From an uncultured Gammaproteobacteria bacterium (GTDB lineage Bacteria > Pseudomonadota > Gammaproteobacteria > Arenicellales > JAANXG01), in contig CALZGZ010000131.1 in assembly GCA_945787105.1 (NCBI GenBank), positions 1 through 43,123 on the forward strand: DNA of 43,123 nt, given 5' to 3'. The position numbers were made by a program, and so were the translations under genes. Shown in pieces: positions 34,050 through 43,123 of the stretch; the first letter of the stretch is position 1; every line of letters starts with the position of its first letter. The notes beneath the pieces are model-generated. The model had not been told where the DNA came from. It made no database searches and was given only the letters and a program-made list of their open reading frames with translations.

Positions 34050-35395
34050 GATGCTGCCTGTGCGGTATCCTGAGGGTCGGTAGCAATAATTCTGTTTGCC
34101 CAAACTGCCACCTGTGCAAACAGAGTCTTCAGGTCGATTGTCTCAAGTTTACCGTTGCGGACCACCTGCTCGCCGTTGACCCATACATCGCTGATCTGGT
34201 CACGGTTGGCGCTGTACACGAGCTGGGTGACTGGATCATAAGTGGGCTGTGTGTTGACGTGCTCGAGATCAATGGCTACAAGATCGGCACATTTGCCCGC
34301 TGTGATAGTGCCCGTTGTGCCTTCCAGGCCTAGCGCCCGCGCACCATTGACGGTCGCCATACGCAAAGCCTGATGAGCAGGTAATATCGTCGGGTCGCGG
34401 CTCACGCCCTTGGCTAATAAAGCAGCAGTTCGCATCTCACTCAGCATGTCCAGGTCGTTGTTACTTGCAGCGCCGTCCGTGCCAAGAGCGACATTGACTC
34501 CGGCATCCAACAATTCGGCCACCGGGCACATTCCGCTGGCGAGTTTTAAGTTCGATTCTGGGCAATGAATAACATGCGTTCCATTATCGGCAACTGCCTC
34601 AAGTTCTGAAGGCAGAAGTTGAGTCATATGTACCGCCAACAGACGATCGGTGAGTAAGCCAAGTTGGCTCAACCTTTCTAAGGGCCGTACACGGAAATGC
34701 TCAATCGACGATTTGATTTCGTGTTCAGTTTCATGCACGTGCATGTGAATAGGGATGTCTAGTTCGTCAGCGAGGGTTTGAATCTTGATTAGTGGTTTAT
34801 CAGAAACCGAATAAGGCGCATGTGGCGCGAATGCAGTCGTAATTAGATCCCAGTTCTTGACCTCGTCATGAAGTTCCAATCCCTTGCGCAAATAATCTTC
34901 AGGAGTTTGTGCCCAGGTGGTTGGAAAATCGATCTGAATCAGACCAACACTGGCGCGCATCCCGATTTTTCTCGCGACGTCAGCGACGATGTCGGGGAAA
35001 AAATACATATCATTGAAACATGTCGTGCCGCTGCGGAACATTTCAGCCATCGCTAAACTTGATCCAACCCGAACAAACTCTTCGTTTACCCATCTAGTCT
35101 CCGCGGGCCAAATATGTTGGTGCAGCCAATCCATGAGCGGCAGATCGTCTGCTAATCCCCGGAACAGCGTCATTGCCGCATGCGTGTGGGTATTGATCAA
35201 TCCCGGAATCAAAATATGATGATCCAGATGTGCCTCTTTGTTGGCTTGATATTTGGAGTTTGCTATGGATTGTTCTAATACGTCGATGATTCGATGGTTG
35301 TGGATCGCCACGCTGTAGTTGTCATTGGTATCGCAGTCCGGATCAACCGTCACAACCCAGCGTGCATGAACCAAGGTGTCGATTGCTTGTGGCAT
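34046..35395 (-). CDS. mtaD: 5-methylthioadenosine/S-adenosylhomocysteine deaminase
   Basis: Deaminates MTA, SAH and related nucleosides. 449 residues, amidohydrolase fold: [20 protein letters not shown] (metal His pair), [19 protein letters not shown], and the catalytic [15 protein letters not shown]. In this locus it feeds 5'-methylthioinosine salvage, and mtnA next door acts on the sugar phosphate. It is divergent from mtnA, with 84 bases between. Confidence 0.94.
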   Translation of the reverse strand: MPQAIDTLVHARWVVTVDPDCDTNDNYSVAIHNHRIIDVLEQSIANSKYQANKEAHLDHHILIPGLINTHTHAAMTLFRGLADDLPLMDWLHQHIWPAETRWVNEEFVRVGSSLAMAEMFRSGTTCFNDMYFFPDIVADVARKIGMRASVGLIQIDFPTTWAQTPEDYLRKGLELHDEVKNWDLITTAFAPHAPYSVSDKPLIKIQTLADELDIPIHMHVHETEHEIKSSIEHFRVRPLERLSQLGLLTDRLLAVHMTQLLPSELEAVADNGTHVIHCPESNLKLASGMCPVAELLDAGVNVALGTDGAASNNDLDMLSEMRTAALLAKGVSRDPTILPAHQALRMATVNGARALGLEGTTGTITAGKCADLVAIDLEHVNTQPTYDPVTQLVYSANRDQISDVWVNGEQVVRNGKLETIDLKTLFAQVAVWANRIIATDPQDTAQAAS

Positions 35396-35443
35396 GAGCG
35401 AAAGATACCTATCCCCCGAAAGCAGTACAAGTCAAACAACTTC

Positions 35444-35449
35444 TATAAT
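35444..35449 (+). promoter_or_regulatory. Candidate -10 box for mtnA
   Basis: Perfect TATAAT 31 bases before the mtnA start in the short divergent region shared with mtaD. The -35 region is not convincing. Confidence 0.45.
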
Positions 35450-35479
35450 CTCAGTGCCCATTAATGTTAAGGTTTAATC

Positions 35480-36535
35480 ATGGATGTGAGGGCCAGAGAC
35501 AAAGTGCACGCCATCAAATGGTCATCTGACCGGCTTCTGCTGTTAGATCAGCGGCTGTTACCAGAGCGAAAAGAGTATATATCCATCGCTACATGTCGTG
35601 ATGCAACCCGTGCTATCCGGGACATGGTCGTGCGCGGTGCACCGGCGATTGGCATCACTGCCGCCTATGCAGTGGTGCTGGCAGCACGAGAGCATGTTGT
35701 CGCTAGCCCAAAGCAATGGCGGGAGGCAATCAAAACGGATCTACAGGAGTTGAGTGAAGCGCGACCCACCGCGGTCAATCTACGTTGGGCGGTGGACCGA
35801 ATGCGCAGCACGATCGCCTCGGCGCCAGATTCGGACCCGCTCGGCTATTTGCTGGCAGAGGCGAAGTCTATTCATGACCAGGACATCGCTGCCAATCGCC
35901 GCATGGGTGCTTTAGGCGCCGATTTGTTGAACAAACACGCTACGGTACTTACCCATTGCAATGCCGGCGCCTTGGCGACAGGTGGCTATGGCACTGCTTT
36001 GGGGGTGATCCGCGCTGGTTTTGCAGCGGGTAAGATCAAACATATCTATGCCGGAGAGACACGCCCATGGTTACAAGGTGCCCGGCTGACCGCTTGGGAA
36101 TTACTGCAAGAGGACATCCCCGTAATGCTGCTACCGGATTCGGCCGCTGCGCATGTGATGCGCAGTCATGGCCTCGATTGGGTGATCGTCGGCGCCGATA
36201 GGGTGGCGGCTAACGGTGATGTCGCAAATAAGATCGGAACCTATTCACTCGCGGTGTTGGCGCGTGAACATGGCGTTGGATTCATGGTGGTGGCACCGAC
36301 GAGCACCATCGATCGACACTTGGATGCCGGTGCGGATATTGAGATAGAGCTGAGAGATAGCGAAGAAGTGTTGACTTGCGGCGGGAGACGTATCGCGCCT
36401 GAGGGGGCGCGGGCGTTCAATGCAGTGTTCGACATCACCCCTGCCGAATTGATCGATTATCTGGTTACTGAGAAGGGTGTAGTAGAAAGACCGGACGCAA
36501 CCGGTATTCGCGCGTTGTACGATGATCCTAGGTAA
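35480..36535 (+). CDS. mtnA: Methylthioribose-1-phosphate isomerase
   Basis: Isomerises 5-methylthioribose-1-phosphate to the ribulose form in methionine salvage. 351 residues: MVVRGAPAIGITAAYAV, THCNAGALATGGYGTALG with the catalytic Cys, and GADRVAANGDVANKIGTYSLA with the catalytic Asp. The stop codon TAA (36533-36535) is the first three bases of a degraded repeat element. In Pseudomonas mtnA is directly followed by gyrA; here 3.8 kb intervene. Confidence 0.95.
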   Translation: MDVRARDKVHAIKWSSDRLLLLDQRLLPERKEYISIATCRDATRAIRDMVVRGAPAIGITAAYAVVLAAREHVVASPKQWREAIKTDLQELSEARPTAVNLRWAVDRMRSTIASAPDSDPLGYLLAEAKSIHDQDIAANRRMGALGADLLNKHATVLTHCNAGALATGGYGTALGVIRAGFAAGKIKHIYAGETRPWLQGARLTAWELLQEDIPVMLLPDSAAAHVMRSHGLDWVIVGADRVAANGDVANKIGTYSLAVLAREHGVGFMVVAPTSTIDRHLDAGADIEIELRDSEEVLTCGGRRIAPEGARAFNAVFDITPAELIDYLVTEKGVVERPDATGIRALYDDPR

Positions 36536-36734
36536 CCCGCACATTGCATCAAGGCATCCCGCCTGTGGCGGGTTCTCGCCCATCTGTGCTTGACCTTTAC
36601 GCGACCCATAGAGCCGGCTAATGGGTATCATTCCGGGCGCAGCGCTCGTCCCCGCACAGCAGGGGAACCAGCAGGGGGCTCAGCTACACGAGTCCTACGT
36701 CCGCATCCGGGATCCTGGTAAGACATGCGGGCTA
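36533..36734 (-). mobile_element. MITE-like element, degraded copy in reverse orientation
   Basis: The left edge TAACCCGCACATTGCATCAAGG matches the terminal repeat TAGCCCGTATATTGCACCAAGG at 18 of 22 bases. The right edge (36714-36734) ends in CGGGCTA and is a poorer match. On the minus strand the inside includes AGGATCCCGGATG and CTGCTGTGCGGGGACGAG, shared with the copy at 8703-9041. The element is shorter (about 200 bases) and has one 11-bp unit. Both flanking genes end inside it. Confidence 0.7.
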
Positions 36735-38039
36735 GGCCCGGTACAAGTTAGCGGTCCCGGCCGGGTAGACACCGCGCGAATCGACGATTAGGGGTGCGTG
36801 GGTTGCGATCATCGTCCAGTCAAATCCGTCGTGATCGGTGGCAACGAGAACGCAGTCCACTGCAGCAAGCGTTTCGTCACTGAGTGACGTGCTCTCCATA
36901 GCCAGATTGTGTTTACGCATTTGGGGGATACGTGGCACATGAGGGTCTGAGTACGCAACATCGGCGCCCAGCGCGAGCAGCTTTTCGATGATGACGAAAC
37001 TTGGTGATTCACGCACGTCATCCACGTTTTTCTTGTATGCCATGCCCAGGACTAACACCTTCGCTCCACGTACCGCCTTTTTCCGGTCATTGAGGGCTTC
37101 GATCACTTTGGAGACAACATAGTCCGGCATCTTGGTATTGATCTCGCCGGCCAGCTCAATGAACCTCGTTGCGACATTATAGGTTCGCGCTTTCCAGGTG
37201 AGATAGAAAGGGTCTATTGGGATACAATGGCCCCCCAGACCCGGCCCGGGATAAAACGCTTTGTAACCGAAGGGTTTTGTTGCCGCGGCGCGGATCACCT
37301 CAAAGATATCGATATCCATGGCGTCGGCGACGAGCTTGAGCTCGTTAACTAAAGCGACATTGACGGCACGATAGGTATTTTCCAAGATCTTAGCCATTTC
37401 AGCGGTTTGTGTAGATGACACTGGAATGACTGTATCGACGACGTTTTGATAAAACGCCTGCCCCACTTCGAGACACGCGGGCGAGCTTCCTCCCACAATC
37501 TTAGGAATAGTCTGGGTTGTGAACTCCGGATTTGCCGGGTCTTCCCTTTCCGGCGAATACACGAGATAGAAATCCTCACCGCACTTGAGACCGGGTTTCT
37601 CCAGCCGCGGACGTACTTCCTCTTCGGTCGTACCGGGATAGGTTGTGCTCTCCAGAGACACGACTTGACCTTGATGCAAATACGGTGCAATGGCTTCTAC
37701 CGATCCAACGACATAGGAAAGATCCGGTTGCCGATGGGAGTTCAACGGCGTGGGCACGCATAGAATAATGACATCAGTGTTAACGGACTGTGAAAAATCA
37801 CTAGTGGGATGAAAGCTTTCACCAGCCGCAAACAGGTTTCCGATATCGACGTGTTCTATATATTTTTGGTTTTCGAGTAATGCTGAGATTTTGCCGGGAT
37901 CCGTGTCGAAACCGATTACCCGATAGCCGACCTCAACGCAGCGCACACATAATGGTAATCCCACATAGCCAAGACCTACGATACCGATTACCGCGGAACG
38001 ATCGTGCAACTTATCGATCAATGATTGTTTAATTGTCAT
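36732..38039 (-). CDS. wbpA: Nucleotide-sugar 6-dehydrogenase, WbpA-like (UDP-GlcNAc dehydrogenase)
   Basis: Oxidises C6 of a UDP-HexNAc to the uronic acid with NAD. 435 residues from ATG 38039. Rossmann GIVGLGYVGLPL, YSPEREDPANPEF (the ERxDPG-like signature of the WbpA group), catalytic Cys in GPGLGGHCIPIDPFYLTWKA, and C-terminal LGMAYKKNVDDVRESPS. WbpA is favoured over WecC because an aminotransferase like WbpE lies directly upstream; exact substrate unproven. Its ATG overlaps the aminotransferase stop by 11 bases. Its TAG stop (36732-36734) lies in the repeat element terminus. Confidence 0.88.
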   Translation of the reverse strand: MTIKQSLIDKLHDRSAVIGIVGLGYVGLPLCVRCVEVGYRVIGFDTDPGKISALLENQKYIEHVDIGNLFAAGESFHPTSDFSQSVNTDVIILCVPTPLNSHRQPDLSYVVGSVEAIAPYLHQGQVVSLESTTYPGTTEEEVRPRLEKPGLKCGEDFYLVYSPEREDPANPEFTTQTIPKIVGGSSPACLEVGQAFYQNVVDTVIPVSSTQTAEMAKILENTYRAVNVALVNELKLVADAMDIDIFEVIRAAATKPFGYKAFYPGPGLGGHCIPIDPFYLTWKARTYNVATRFIELAGEINTKMPDYVVSKVIEALNDRKKAVRGAKVLVLGMAYKKNVDDVRESPSFVIIEKLLALGADVAYSDPHVPRIPQMRKHNLAMESTSLSDETLAAVDCVLVATDHDGFDWTMIATHAPLIVDSRGVYPAGTANLYRA

Positions 38040-39165
38040 GTTGGGGTTGCACAGCGGTGATGACACCGCTACATATTCGGTCGATCTGCTTCTCAGCTAA
38101 ATAAGGGTGCATAGGAAGGCTGATAATTTTGGAGCTGATTTCTTCGCATATTGGAAAATCACCGACTTGGTGACCAAGATAGCTGAACGCAGCCTGCAAA
38201 TGTAACGGAATAGGATAGTAAATAGCGGTAGGAATACCAGCTGCTGCCAATACCGAGCGCACTGCATCGCGGTGATCGGACAAGATTGAGTACTGAGCCC
38301 AGGAACTGACAATTTCCGCGGGCACATGTGGTACTTGCACGACATCGCGAAGCCGTTCTGAGTAATGTGCTGCGACTCGTTGGCGGGCGTCTAGCTCTTC
38401 TTCAAATACGGTCATTTTAGTCAGGACCACCGCCGCTTGGAGTGTGTCTAGCCTGGCGTTCAAACCAACCCGCGTGTTGTTATACCTATCGTTGGACTGA
38501 CCATGAACGCGTATCGAATGCAGCTTTTCGGCTAAGTCATCGTCATTCGTAAATATCGCGCCGCCGTCACCATATGCCCCCAACGGCTTCGCGGGAAAGA
38601 AACTCGTCGCCGCCATATCGCCCAGACTACCCGTGCGGTGACCTTTATACCTGGCGCCGAAGCTTTGTGCTGCGTCTTCGAGCACAAACAACTGGTGCTG
38701 ATCCGCGATTACCTCGATGGCATCGTAGTCCGCGGGAATTCCGAACAAATCGACGGGGATGATTCCGCGTGGGCGCAGTTTTCCGCTATCGCGGACTCGG
38801 TCCACCGCCTGAGTGAGGCTCACGGGATCGACATTGAAGGTTCGAGGGTCGATATCGACGAAAACCGGCGTTGCTCCAAGCAGGGCCACTACCTCGGTGG
38901 TGGCTATGAACGTAAACGGGGTCGTAAATATCGCGTCACCAGGTCCCACATCATGGGCCATCAATGGCATAAGTAACGCATCGGTGCCGCTCGCGCAGCC
39001 GATAACGTGGGTAACGGAAACAAAATCCGCCAATTCTCGTTCCAATTCAAAAACTTCCGGCCCCATAATGTATTGGCCGTGCGCGAAAACCTCGTCAAAA
39101 CGCCTTCTCAACGTGGGTTCGAGCCGGCGAAACTGTTGGATCAGATCGACGAAACTAATGTCCAA
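38029..39165 (-). CDS. wbpE: DegT/DnrJ/EryC1 aminotransferase, WbpE-like
   Basis: PLP enzyme that aminates a 3-keto nucleotide sugar, here probably toward a 2,3-diamino uronic acid. 378 residues: ISFVDLIQQFRRLEPTL, GCASGTDALLMPLMA, VLEDAAQSFGARYKG, and the PLP lysine in SFFPAKPLGAYGDGGAIF. The start is TTG 39165 with GGAG 7 bases upstream. The same frame stays open for another 300 bases, but that stretch is repeat-element DNA and is rejected. A 3-dehydrogenase (WbpB) and acetyltransferase (WbpD) are not in the window. Confidence 0.88.
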   Translation of the reverse strand: MDISFVDLIQQFRRLEPTLRRRFDEVFAHGQYIMGPEVFELERELADFVSVTHVIGCASGTDALLMPLMAHDVGPGDAIFTTPFTFIATTEVVALLGATPVFVDIDPRTFNVDPVSLTQAVDRVRDSGKLRPRGIIPVDLFGIPADYDAIEVIADQHQLFVLEDAAQSFGARYKGHRTGSLGDMAATSFFPAKPLGAYGDGGAIFTNDDDLAEKLHSIRVHGQSNDRYNNTRVGLNARLDTLQAAVVLTKMTVFEEELDARQRVAAHYSERLRDVVQVPHVPAEIVSSWAQYSILSDHRDAVRSVLAAAGIPTAIYYPIPLHLQAAFSYLGHQVGDFPICEEISSKIISLPMHPYLAEKQIDRICSGVITAVQPQHDN

Positions 39166-39195
39166 GGGTGGTCTCCGGGTTCGGCAGGGCCAGCC

Positions 39196-39581
39196 TAGCC
39201 GGTATATTGCAGCAAGGATCCCGGATGATGGCGTCGGGACTTGTCCTGCGCGTGGGCGCGGGGCCGCGCGGCTGAACGCCGCGCTGGAGCGAAATGCAGA
39301 GCCGCAGCTAGCCGTTGCGTAAAGCGCCAGGCTCGCACGCATAGCGCAGCAGGATCCCGGATGCTGGCACCGGTCGCACGCAGCCGAGCGCCGCGCCTGG
39401 AGCCAGACCCATAGCGGGCTATGGGTCGAGTGCGGGCCAAGCGCAGGGGCGCGAGAACCAGCCACGGCCGTGATCGGCGAATACTCGGATACGACGCGCT
39501 ACACCAAGCATTGATCGAACGCCTTAATCCAAACATATTCTCGGCCTGTCTTTTCGCCGCCTGGGTGCAATATACGGGCTA
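39196..39581 (+). mobile_element. MITE-like non-autonomous element, copy 2
   Basis: The left end TAGCCGGTATATTGCAGCAAGG (39196-39217) and right end CCTGGGTGCAATATACGGGCTA (39560-39581) are inverted repeats with three mismatches in 22. The left end is followed by ATCCCGGATGATGGCG, as in copy 1. A second AGCAGGATCCCGGATG inside (from about 39346) suggests internal duplication or a nested insertion. The interior is very GC-rich and non-coding; open frames through it are composition artefacts. It lies 3 bases from the cysC stop and 31 bases from the wbpE-like start, so it separates two genes that would otherwise be adjacent. Confidence 0.8.
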
Positions 39582-39583
39582 TA

Positions 39584-40198
39584 TCAGACGGGGATAATTC
39601 CGCGTTCAGCAATAAGCGCCAACACAATCCTGGTGGATTCTTCAATGTCTATCAGGTTGGTGTCGATCACCAGTGATGCGTTATCCGGTTCCTCGTAGGG
39701 AGCAGATACACCAGTAAATTCTTTGATTTCCCCGGCGCGCGCACGACGATACAAGCCTTTAACATCCCGGGCCTCGCAGACCTCGAGCGGACAGCGGCAG
39801 TAAATCTCGAGGAAATCGTCGCTCGCGACCATATTTCTAACCATCTCTCGATCAGAATGGAACGGGGATATAAACGCTGTTAATGCAATGATTCCAGCTT
39901 CGGCAAACAGTTTGCCCATTTCGCCGATGCGGCGCAGGTTCTCATGGCGGTCGGCGGGACTGAATCCAAGGTCCGAGCATAATCCATGGCGCACATTGTC
40001 GCCATCGAACACGAATGTTCGACATCCCATTTGATGCAGGCGCTCTTCCACGCTATGAGCAATGGTGGACTTTCCCGCCCCGGACAGACCGGTAAACCAC
40101 ACTACACCTCCACGGTGGCCATTGAGTTGTTCGCGTCGTTTACGGGTCACGGTGGCATGATGCCAGACGATATTATTCGGATGAGGATTTTGGTTCAT
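39584..40198 (-). CDS. cysC: Adenylylsulfate kinase
   Basis: Phosphorylates APS to PAPS, the universal sulfate donor. 204 residues from ATG 40198: [16 protein letters not shown] (P-loop), [28 protein letters not shown], the conserved FISPF loop, and [18 protein letters not shown]. There is no cysD or cysN beside it, so it may serve sulfation of a surface glycan rather than assimilation; the neighbouring sugar genes support this. The frame upstream to 40276 is an unlikely extension. Confidence 0.93.
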   Translation of the reverse strand: MNQNPHPNNIVWHHATVTRKRREQLNGHRGGVVWFTGLSGAGKSTIAHSVEERLHQMGCRTFVFDGDNVRHGLCSDLGFSPADRHENLRRIGEMGKLFAEAGIIALTAFISPFHSDREMVRNMVASDDFLEIYCRCPLEVCEARDVKGLYRRARAGEIKEFTGVSAPYEEPDNASLVIDTNLIDIEESTRIVLALIAERGIIPV

Positions 40199-40372
40199 GC
40201 TTGCAGTGTAGTTGGTAATAGCTGATTCGTTGGGCGCGTAGTATAGCCGACATTGGCTGTTGCTGCGCTGCCACACGGCATCGTGGTATACTTTCAGCGA
40301 TATATTTGTGCAAGCCGGGTCGGAAGAATCCCCCTCATTCCCGGGCCGGATTTCGTGAAACTCCCGAGTTAG

Positions 40373-42940
40373 ATGGAACCATTCGCTAAAGAGACAATTC
40401 CTGCCAATTTGGAGCAGGAAATGCGGCAGTCATACCTAGATTACGCGATGAGCGTAATTGTAGGCCGCGCGCTGCCCGATGTGCGAGACGGTCTCAAGCC
40501 GGTGCATCGGCGCGTCCTGTTTGCAATGTCACAGCTTGGGAACGATTGGAATAAACCGTATAAGAAATCTGCCCGCGTGGTGGGTGATGTAATTGGTAAA
40601 TATCATCCCCATGGAGACGTGGCGGTATACGACACCATTGTCCGCATGGCGCAACCATTCTCCATGCGCTATCCGCTTATAGACGGGCAGGGCAATTTTG
40701 GATCGGTGGACGGCGATTCACCAGCAGCGATGCGCTATACCGAAATCCGGTTAACCCAGATTGCGCACGAAATGCTCGCCGATATCGACAAGGAAACAGT
40801 CGAATTCGGGCCAAACTATGATGAGACCGAGGTCCAACCTTTAGTACTTCCCAACCGGGTGCCAAACCTGTTGGTCAATGGGTCGTCTGGTATTGCGGTT
40901 GGCATGGCCACCAATATACCGCCGCACAACCTCACTGAGGTAATCAATGGCTGTCTGGCGCTGATCGATAACGAAGAGTTGTCGATACAGGAATTGATGG
41001 AACACATCCCTGGACCGGATTTTCCTACCTATGGAATCATCAATGGCAGTCTTGGGATTCATCAGGCGTATCGCACCGGGCGTGGAAAGATCTACGTTCG
41101 CGCCCGCACCACGATCGAAACCGATGAAAAGCTCAGCCGGCAGGCGATCATTATTAATGAGCTTCCCTATCAAGTGAACAAAGCGCGATTGGTTGAAAAG
41201 ATTGCGGAGCTGGTTAAGGCCAAGCGAATCGAGGGAATTTCCGAGCTTCGTGATGAATCCGATAAAAGTGGTATGCGAGTCGTAATAGAACTGCGACGCG
41301 CTGAGGTTCCCGAAGTCGTGCTGAACAATTTGTATCGGCACACTCAGATGGAGAGCGTTTTTGGCATCAATATGGTTGCGCTGATCAAAAATCAGCCGGC
41401 GATTTTAAATCTCAAGCAGTTGTTAGAAGAGTTCATCCGACATCGCCGGGAAGTAGTAACCAGGCGCACAATCTTTGAACTTAGCAAAGCAAAGGAAAGG
41501 GCGCATATCTTGGAGGGTTTGGCGGTTGCCCTCAGCAACATCGATCCCATTATTGCGTTGATCAAGTCATCCTCGAGTCCCAGTGAAGCCAAGCAAAAAT
41601 TAGTGTCCACGGTGTGGGAGCCGGGCATCGTGAGGGAAATGTTGACACGCTCCGGATCAACTTTTTCTCGTCCTGATGACCTGCAACATCAGTATGGTTT
41701 ATTGGAGGACGGTTATCACTTATCTGAAGTTCAGGCCCAGGCGATTCTTGACTTACGTCTGCACCGATTGACGGGCCTCGAACAAGATAAGCTCCGCAAT
41801 GAGTTTGAGGAACTCCTTGAGCGAATCAAAGATTTATTGGACATATTGCAAAGCACTGAACGTCTGCTAAATGTAATTCGTGAAGAGCTTCTTGAAATCC
41901 GTAATAAGTATGGAGATGAGCGACGTACTCAAATCACACAAGACCAAGTTGATTTGTCAACTGAAGATTTAATCGCAGAAGAAGACTTGGTGGTGACTCT
42001 CTCGCATACTGGTTATGCGAAATCGCAACCGTTATCCGATTATCGCGCGCAACGCAGAGGCGGGCGTGGAAAGACCGCGACCCGCACCAAAGATGAGGAT
42101 TTTGTGGAGCGGATGTTCGTGGCGAATTCTCACGATATGATCCTGTGTTTTTCGAATCGAGGTAAGGTTTATTGGTTGAAGGTCTATCAGTTACCTCAAG
42201 CTGGCCGCACTGCCCGCGGCAAACCATTGGTAAACTTATTACCGCTGCAGGAAGGAGAGAAGATCACTGCGGTACTTCCAGTTCAAGGATTTGAGCAAAG
42301 TAAGTTTATCTTTATGGCCACCTCTGACGGTACGGTGAAAAAAACACCGCTAAAGGAGTTTTCACGTCCGCGCAGCTCCGGCATTATCGCCATAGACCTG
42401 CGTGCGAACACTCATCTAGTAGGGGTCGCATTGACCGATGGGTCCCAAGATATCTTTTTATTTACTAACGCAGGGAAGGTGATTCGCTTTGCGGAGTCCG
42501 ATGTGCGTGCTATGGGGCGTACCGCCCGTGGCGTGAAGGGGATTGTGCTCAAATCGGGTCAGCGAGTGATTTCATTGATCATCGCAAACACCAAGGCAAA
42601 TGCAGAGGATAGCGTTTTGACGGCAACCGAAAATGGTTATGGTAAAAGGACCTCTATCGCTGACTATCCTGTTCAAGGCCGCGGAGGCCAGGGGGTTATT
42701 TCGATTCAAGTCAATGAACGTAACGGATCAGCTGTGGGTGCGGAACTGATACACCAAGACGACGAGGTCATGCTGATTACAAACGTTGGGATCTTGATTC
42801 GTACACGCGTAGCTGAAGTTTCTATGCAAGGTCGTAATACGCAGGGAGTGCGACTGATCGACCTGCAAAGTCATGAGCGGTTGGTCAGCCTAGAAAAAGT
42901 TGTCGAAACCAACGGGCAGCCCGTTGAGGACAAATCCTAA
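40373..42940 (+). CDS. gyrA: DNA gyrase subunit A
   Basis: Breaks and rejoins DNA in gyrase (A2B2), giving negative supercoiling. 855 residues. Catalytic Tyr122 ([10 protein letters not shown]), the quinolone region [15 protein letters not shown], and the C-terminal beta-pinwheel with the GyrA box QRRGGRG, which rules out ParC. Position 83 is Val where E. coli has Ser; position 87 is the normal Asp. serC follows, as in Pseudomonas. The 97 bases between the cysC edge (40276) and the start hold a TATACT at 40287 but no clear -35. Confidence 0.97.
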   Translation: MEPFAKETIPANLEQEMRQSYLDYAMSVIVGRALPDVRDGLKPVHRRVLFAMSQLGNDWNKPYKKSARVVGDVIGKYHPHGDVAVYDTIVRMAQPFSMRYPLIDGQGNFGSVDGDSPAAMRYTEIRLTQIAHEMLADIDKETVEFGPNYDETEVQPLVLPNRVPNLLVNGSSGIAVGMATNIPPHNLTEVINGCLALIDNEELSIQELMEHIPGPDFPTYGIINGSLGIHQAYRTGRGKIYVRARTTIETDEKLSRQAIIINELPYQVNKARLVEKIAELVKAKRIEGISELRDESDKSGMRVVIELRRAEVPEVVLNNLYRHTQMESVFGINMVALIKNQPAILNLKQLLEEFIRHRREVVTRRTIFELSKAKERAHILEGLAVALSNIDPIIALIKSSSSPSEAKQKLVSTVWEPGIVREMLTRSGSTFSRPDDLQHQYGLLEDGYHLSEVQAQAILDLRLHRLTGLEQDKLRNEFEELLERIKDLLDILQSTERLLNVIREELLEIRNKYGDERRTQITQDQVDLSTEDLIAEEDLVVTLSHTGYAKSQPLSDYRAQRRGGRGKTATRTKDEDFVERMFVANSHDMILCFSNRGKVYWLKVYQLPQAGRTARGKPLVNLLPLQEGEKITAVLPVQGFEQSKFIFMATSDGTVKKTPLKEFSRPRSSGIIAIDLRANTHLVGVALTDGSQDIFLFTNAGKVIRFAESDVRAMGRTARGVKGIVLKSGQRVISLIIANTKANAEDSVLTATENGYGKRTSIADYPVQGRGGQGVISIQVNERNGSAVGAELIHQDDEVMLITNVGILIRTRVAEVSMQGRNTQGVRLIDLQSHERLVSLEKVVETNGQPVEDKS

Positions 42941-42969
42941 TTCAGAAAGCCAGGCAAGGAGATTCCAAT

Positions 42970-43123
42970 TTGAGTCGTGTGTATAACTTCAGCGCCGGGC
43001 CAGGCGTGCTTCCTGAAACCGTGCTTGCAAGAGCGCGTGATGAACTATTGGAGTGGGACGATGCGGGTGCTTCGGTCATGGAAATTAGCCATCGCAGCAA
43101 GGATTTTCTGGGTATCGCGGAGC
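42970..43123 (+). CDS. serC: Phosphoserine aminotransferase (3' partial)
   Basis: The first 51 residues begin at TTG 42970 with AAGGAG 8 bases upstream: [18 protein letters not shown], then [16 protein letters not shown], the SerC N-terminal signature. It makes phosphoserine (and 3-hydroxy-4-phosphohydroxybutyrate for pyridoxine). The gene runs off the window. Confidence 0.93.
   Translation, partial: MSRVYNFSAGPGVLPETVLARARDELLEWDDAGASVMEISHRSKDFLGIAE

Noticed and set aside
38813-39322. Plus-strand open frame of 169 codons
   Set aside because: Antisense to the aminotransferase and partly in repeat DNA; composition artefact.
39166-39465. N-terminal extension of about 100 residues on the wbpE-like aminotransferase
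   Set aside because: It reads through the repeat element, has no resemblance to the family, and TTG 39165 has a well-spaced GGAG.

Overview
The window reads as a chromosomal segment of a free-living gammaproteobacterium, probably uncultured and near the Chromatiales-like branches (inference). The main evidence is gene order. The blocks ypjD/ffh-rpsP-rimM-trmD-rplS, pcnB-folK, trpS-scpA-scpB-rluB and yciK-mupP/gph-ubiG-mtaD/mtnA...gyrA-serC are all classic gammaproteobacterial arrangements. No rRNA genes, CRISPR array, prophage or intact transposase gene is visible. One tRNA gene, tRNA-Glu(CUC), lies at 23610-23684 on the minus strand.

Layout. (1) Bases 1-9055 are accessory. They hold the end of a secreted PKD protein with a duplicated Cys-rich module, a terminator followed directly by the 5' end of a group II intron, malonyl-CoA decarboxylase, a decayed minus-strand gene, a GGDEF-PilZ diguanylate cyclase, a SagB-type nitroreductase, a GEMM-I-like (c-di-GMP family) riboswitch before a small lipoprotein gene, a DUF169 protein, PanE and a repeat element. 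(2) Bases 9056-13106 hold rfbC-rfbD-yoaA-tsaB, tightly packed. (3) Bases 13114-16376 on the minus strand hold two small exported proteins, a CNNM/CorC-type transporter and YpjD. (4) Bases 16456-22658 hold ffh, the rpsP operon, a large periplasmic repeat protein and xerD. (5) Bases 22678-31890 hold cnoX, tRNA-Glu, pcnB-folK-yciO, trpS-scpAB-rluB, an endonuclease III relative, a GT2 glycosyltransferase and rsd. (6) Bases 31898-36535 hold yciK, the phosphatase, ubiG, mtaD and mtnA. (7) Bases 36533-40198 form an island of surface-sugar and sulfate genes (wbpA-like, wbpE-like, cysC) with repeat elements, wedged between mtnA and gyrA. (8) gyrA and the start of serC close the window.

Three themes stand out. 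First, a small non-autonomous element with about 20-bp terminal inverted repeats (core GTATATTGCACCAAGG) occurs three times: 8703-9041, 36533-36734 (reversed and degraded) and 39196-39581. Each copy lies next to nucleotide-sugar or sulfate-activation genes. The copy at 36533-36734 supplies the stop codons of both convergent neighbours. Second, a c-di-GMP neighbourhood pairs a diguanylate cyclase that carries its own PilZ domain with a riboswitch-controlled lipoprotein 1 kb away; the riboswitch has unusual bases at positions that are normally conserved. Third, several core enzymes carry changes at key residues: GyrA Val83, a YciK-like SDR without its catalytic lysine, and an endonuclease III relative without the lyase lysine.
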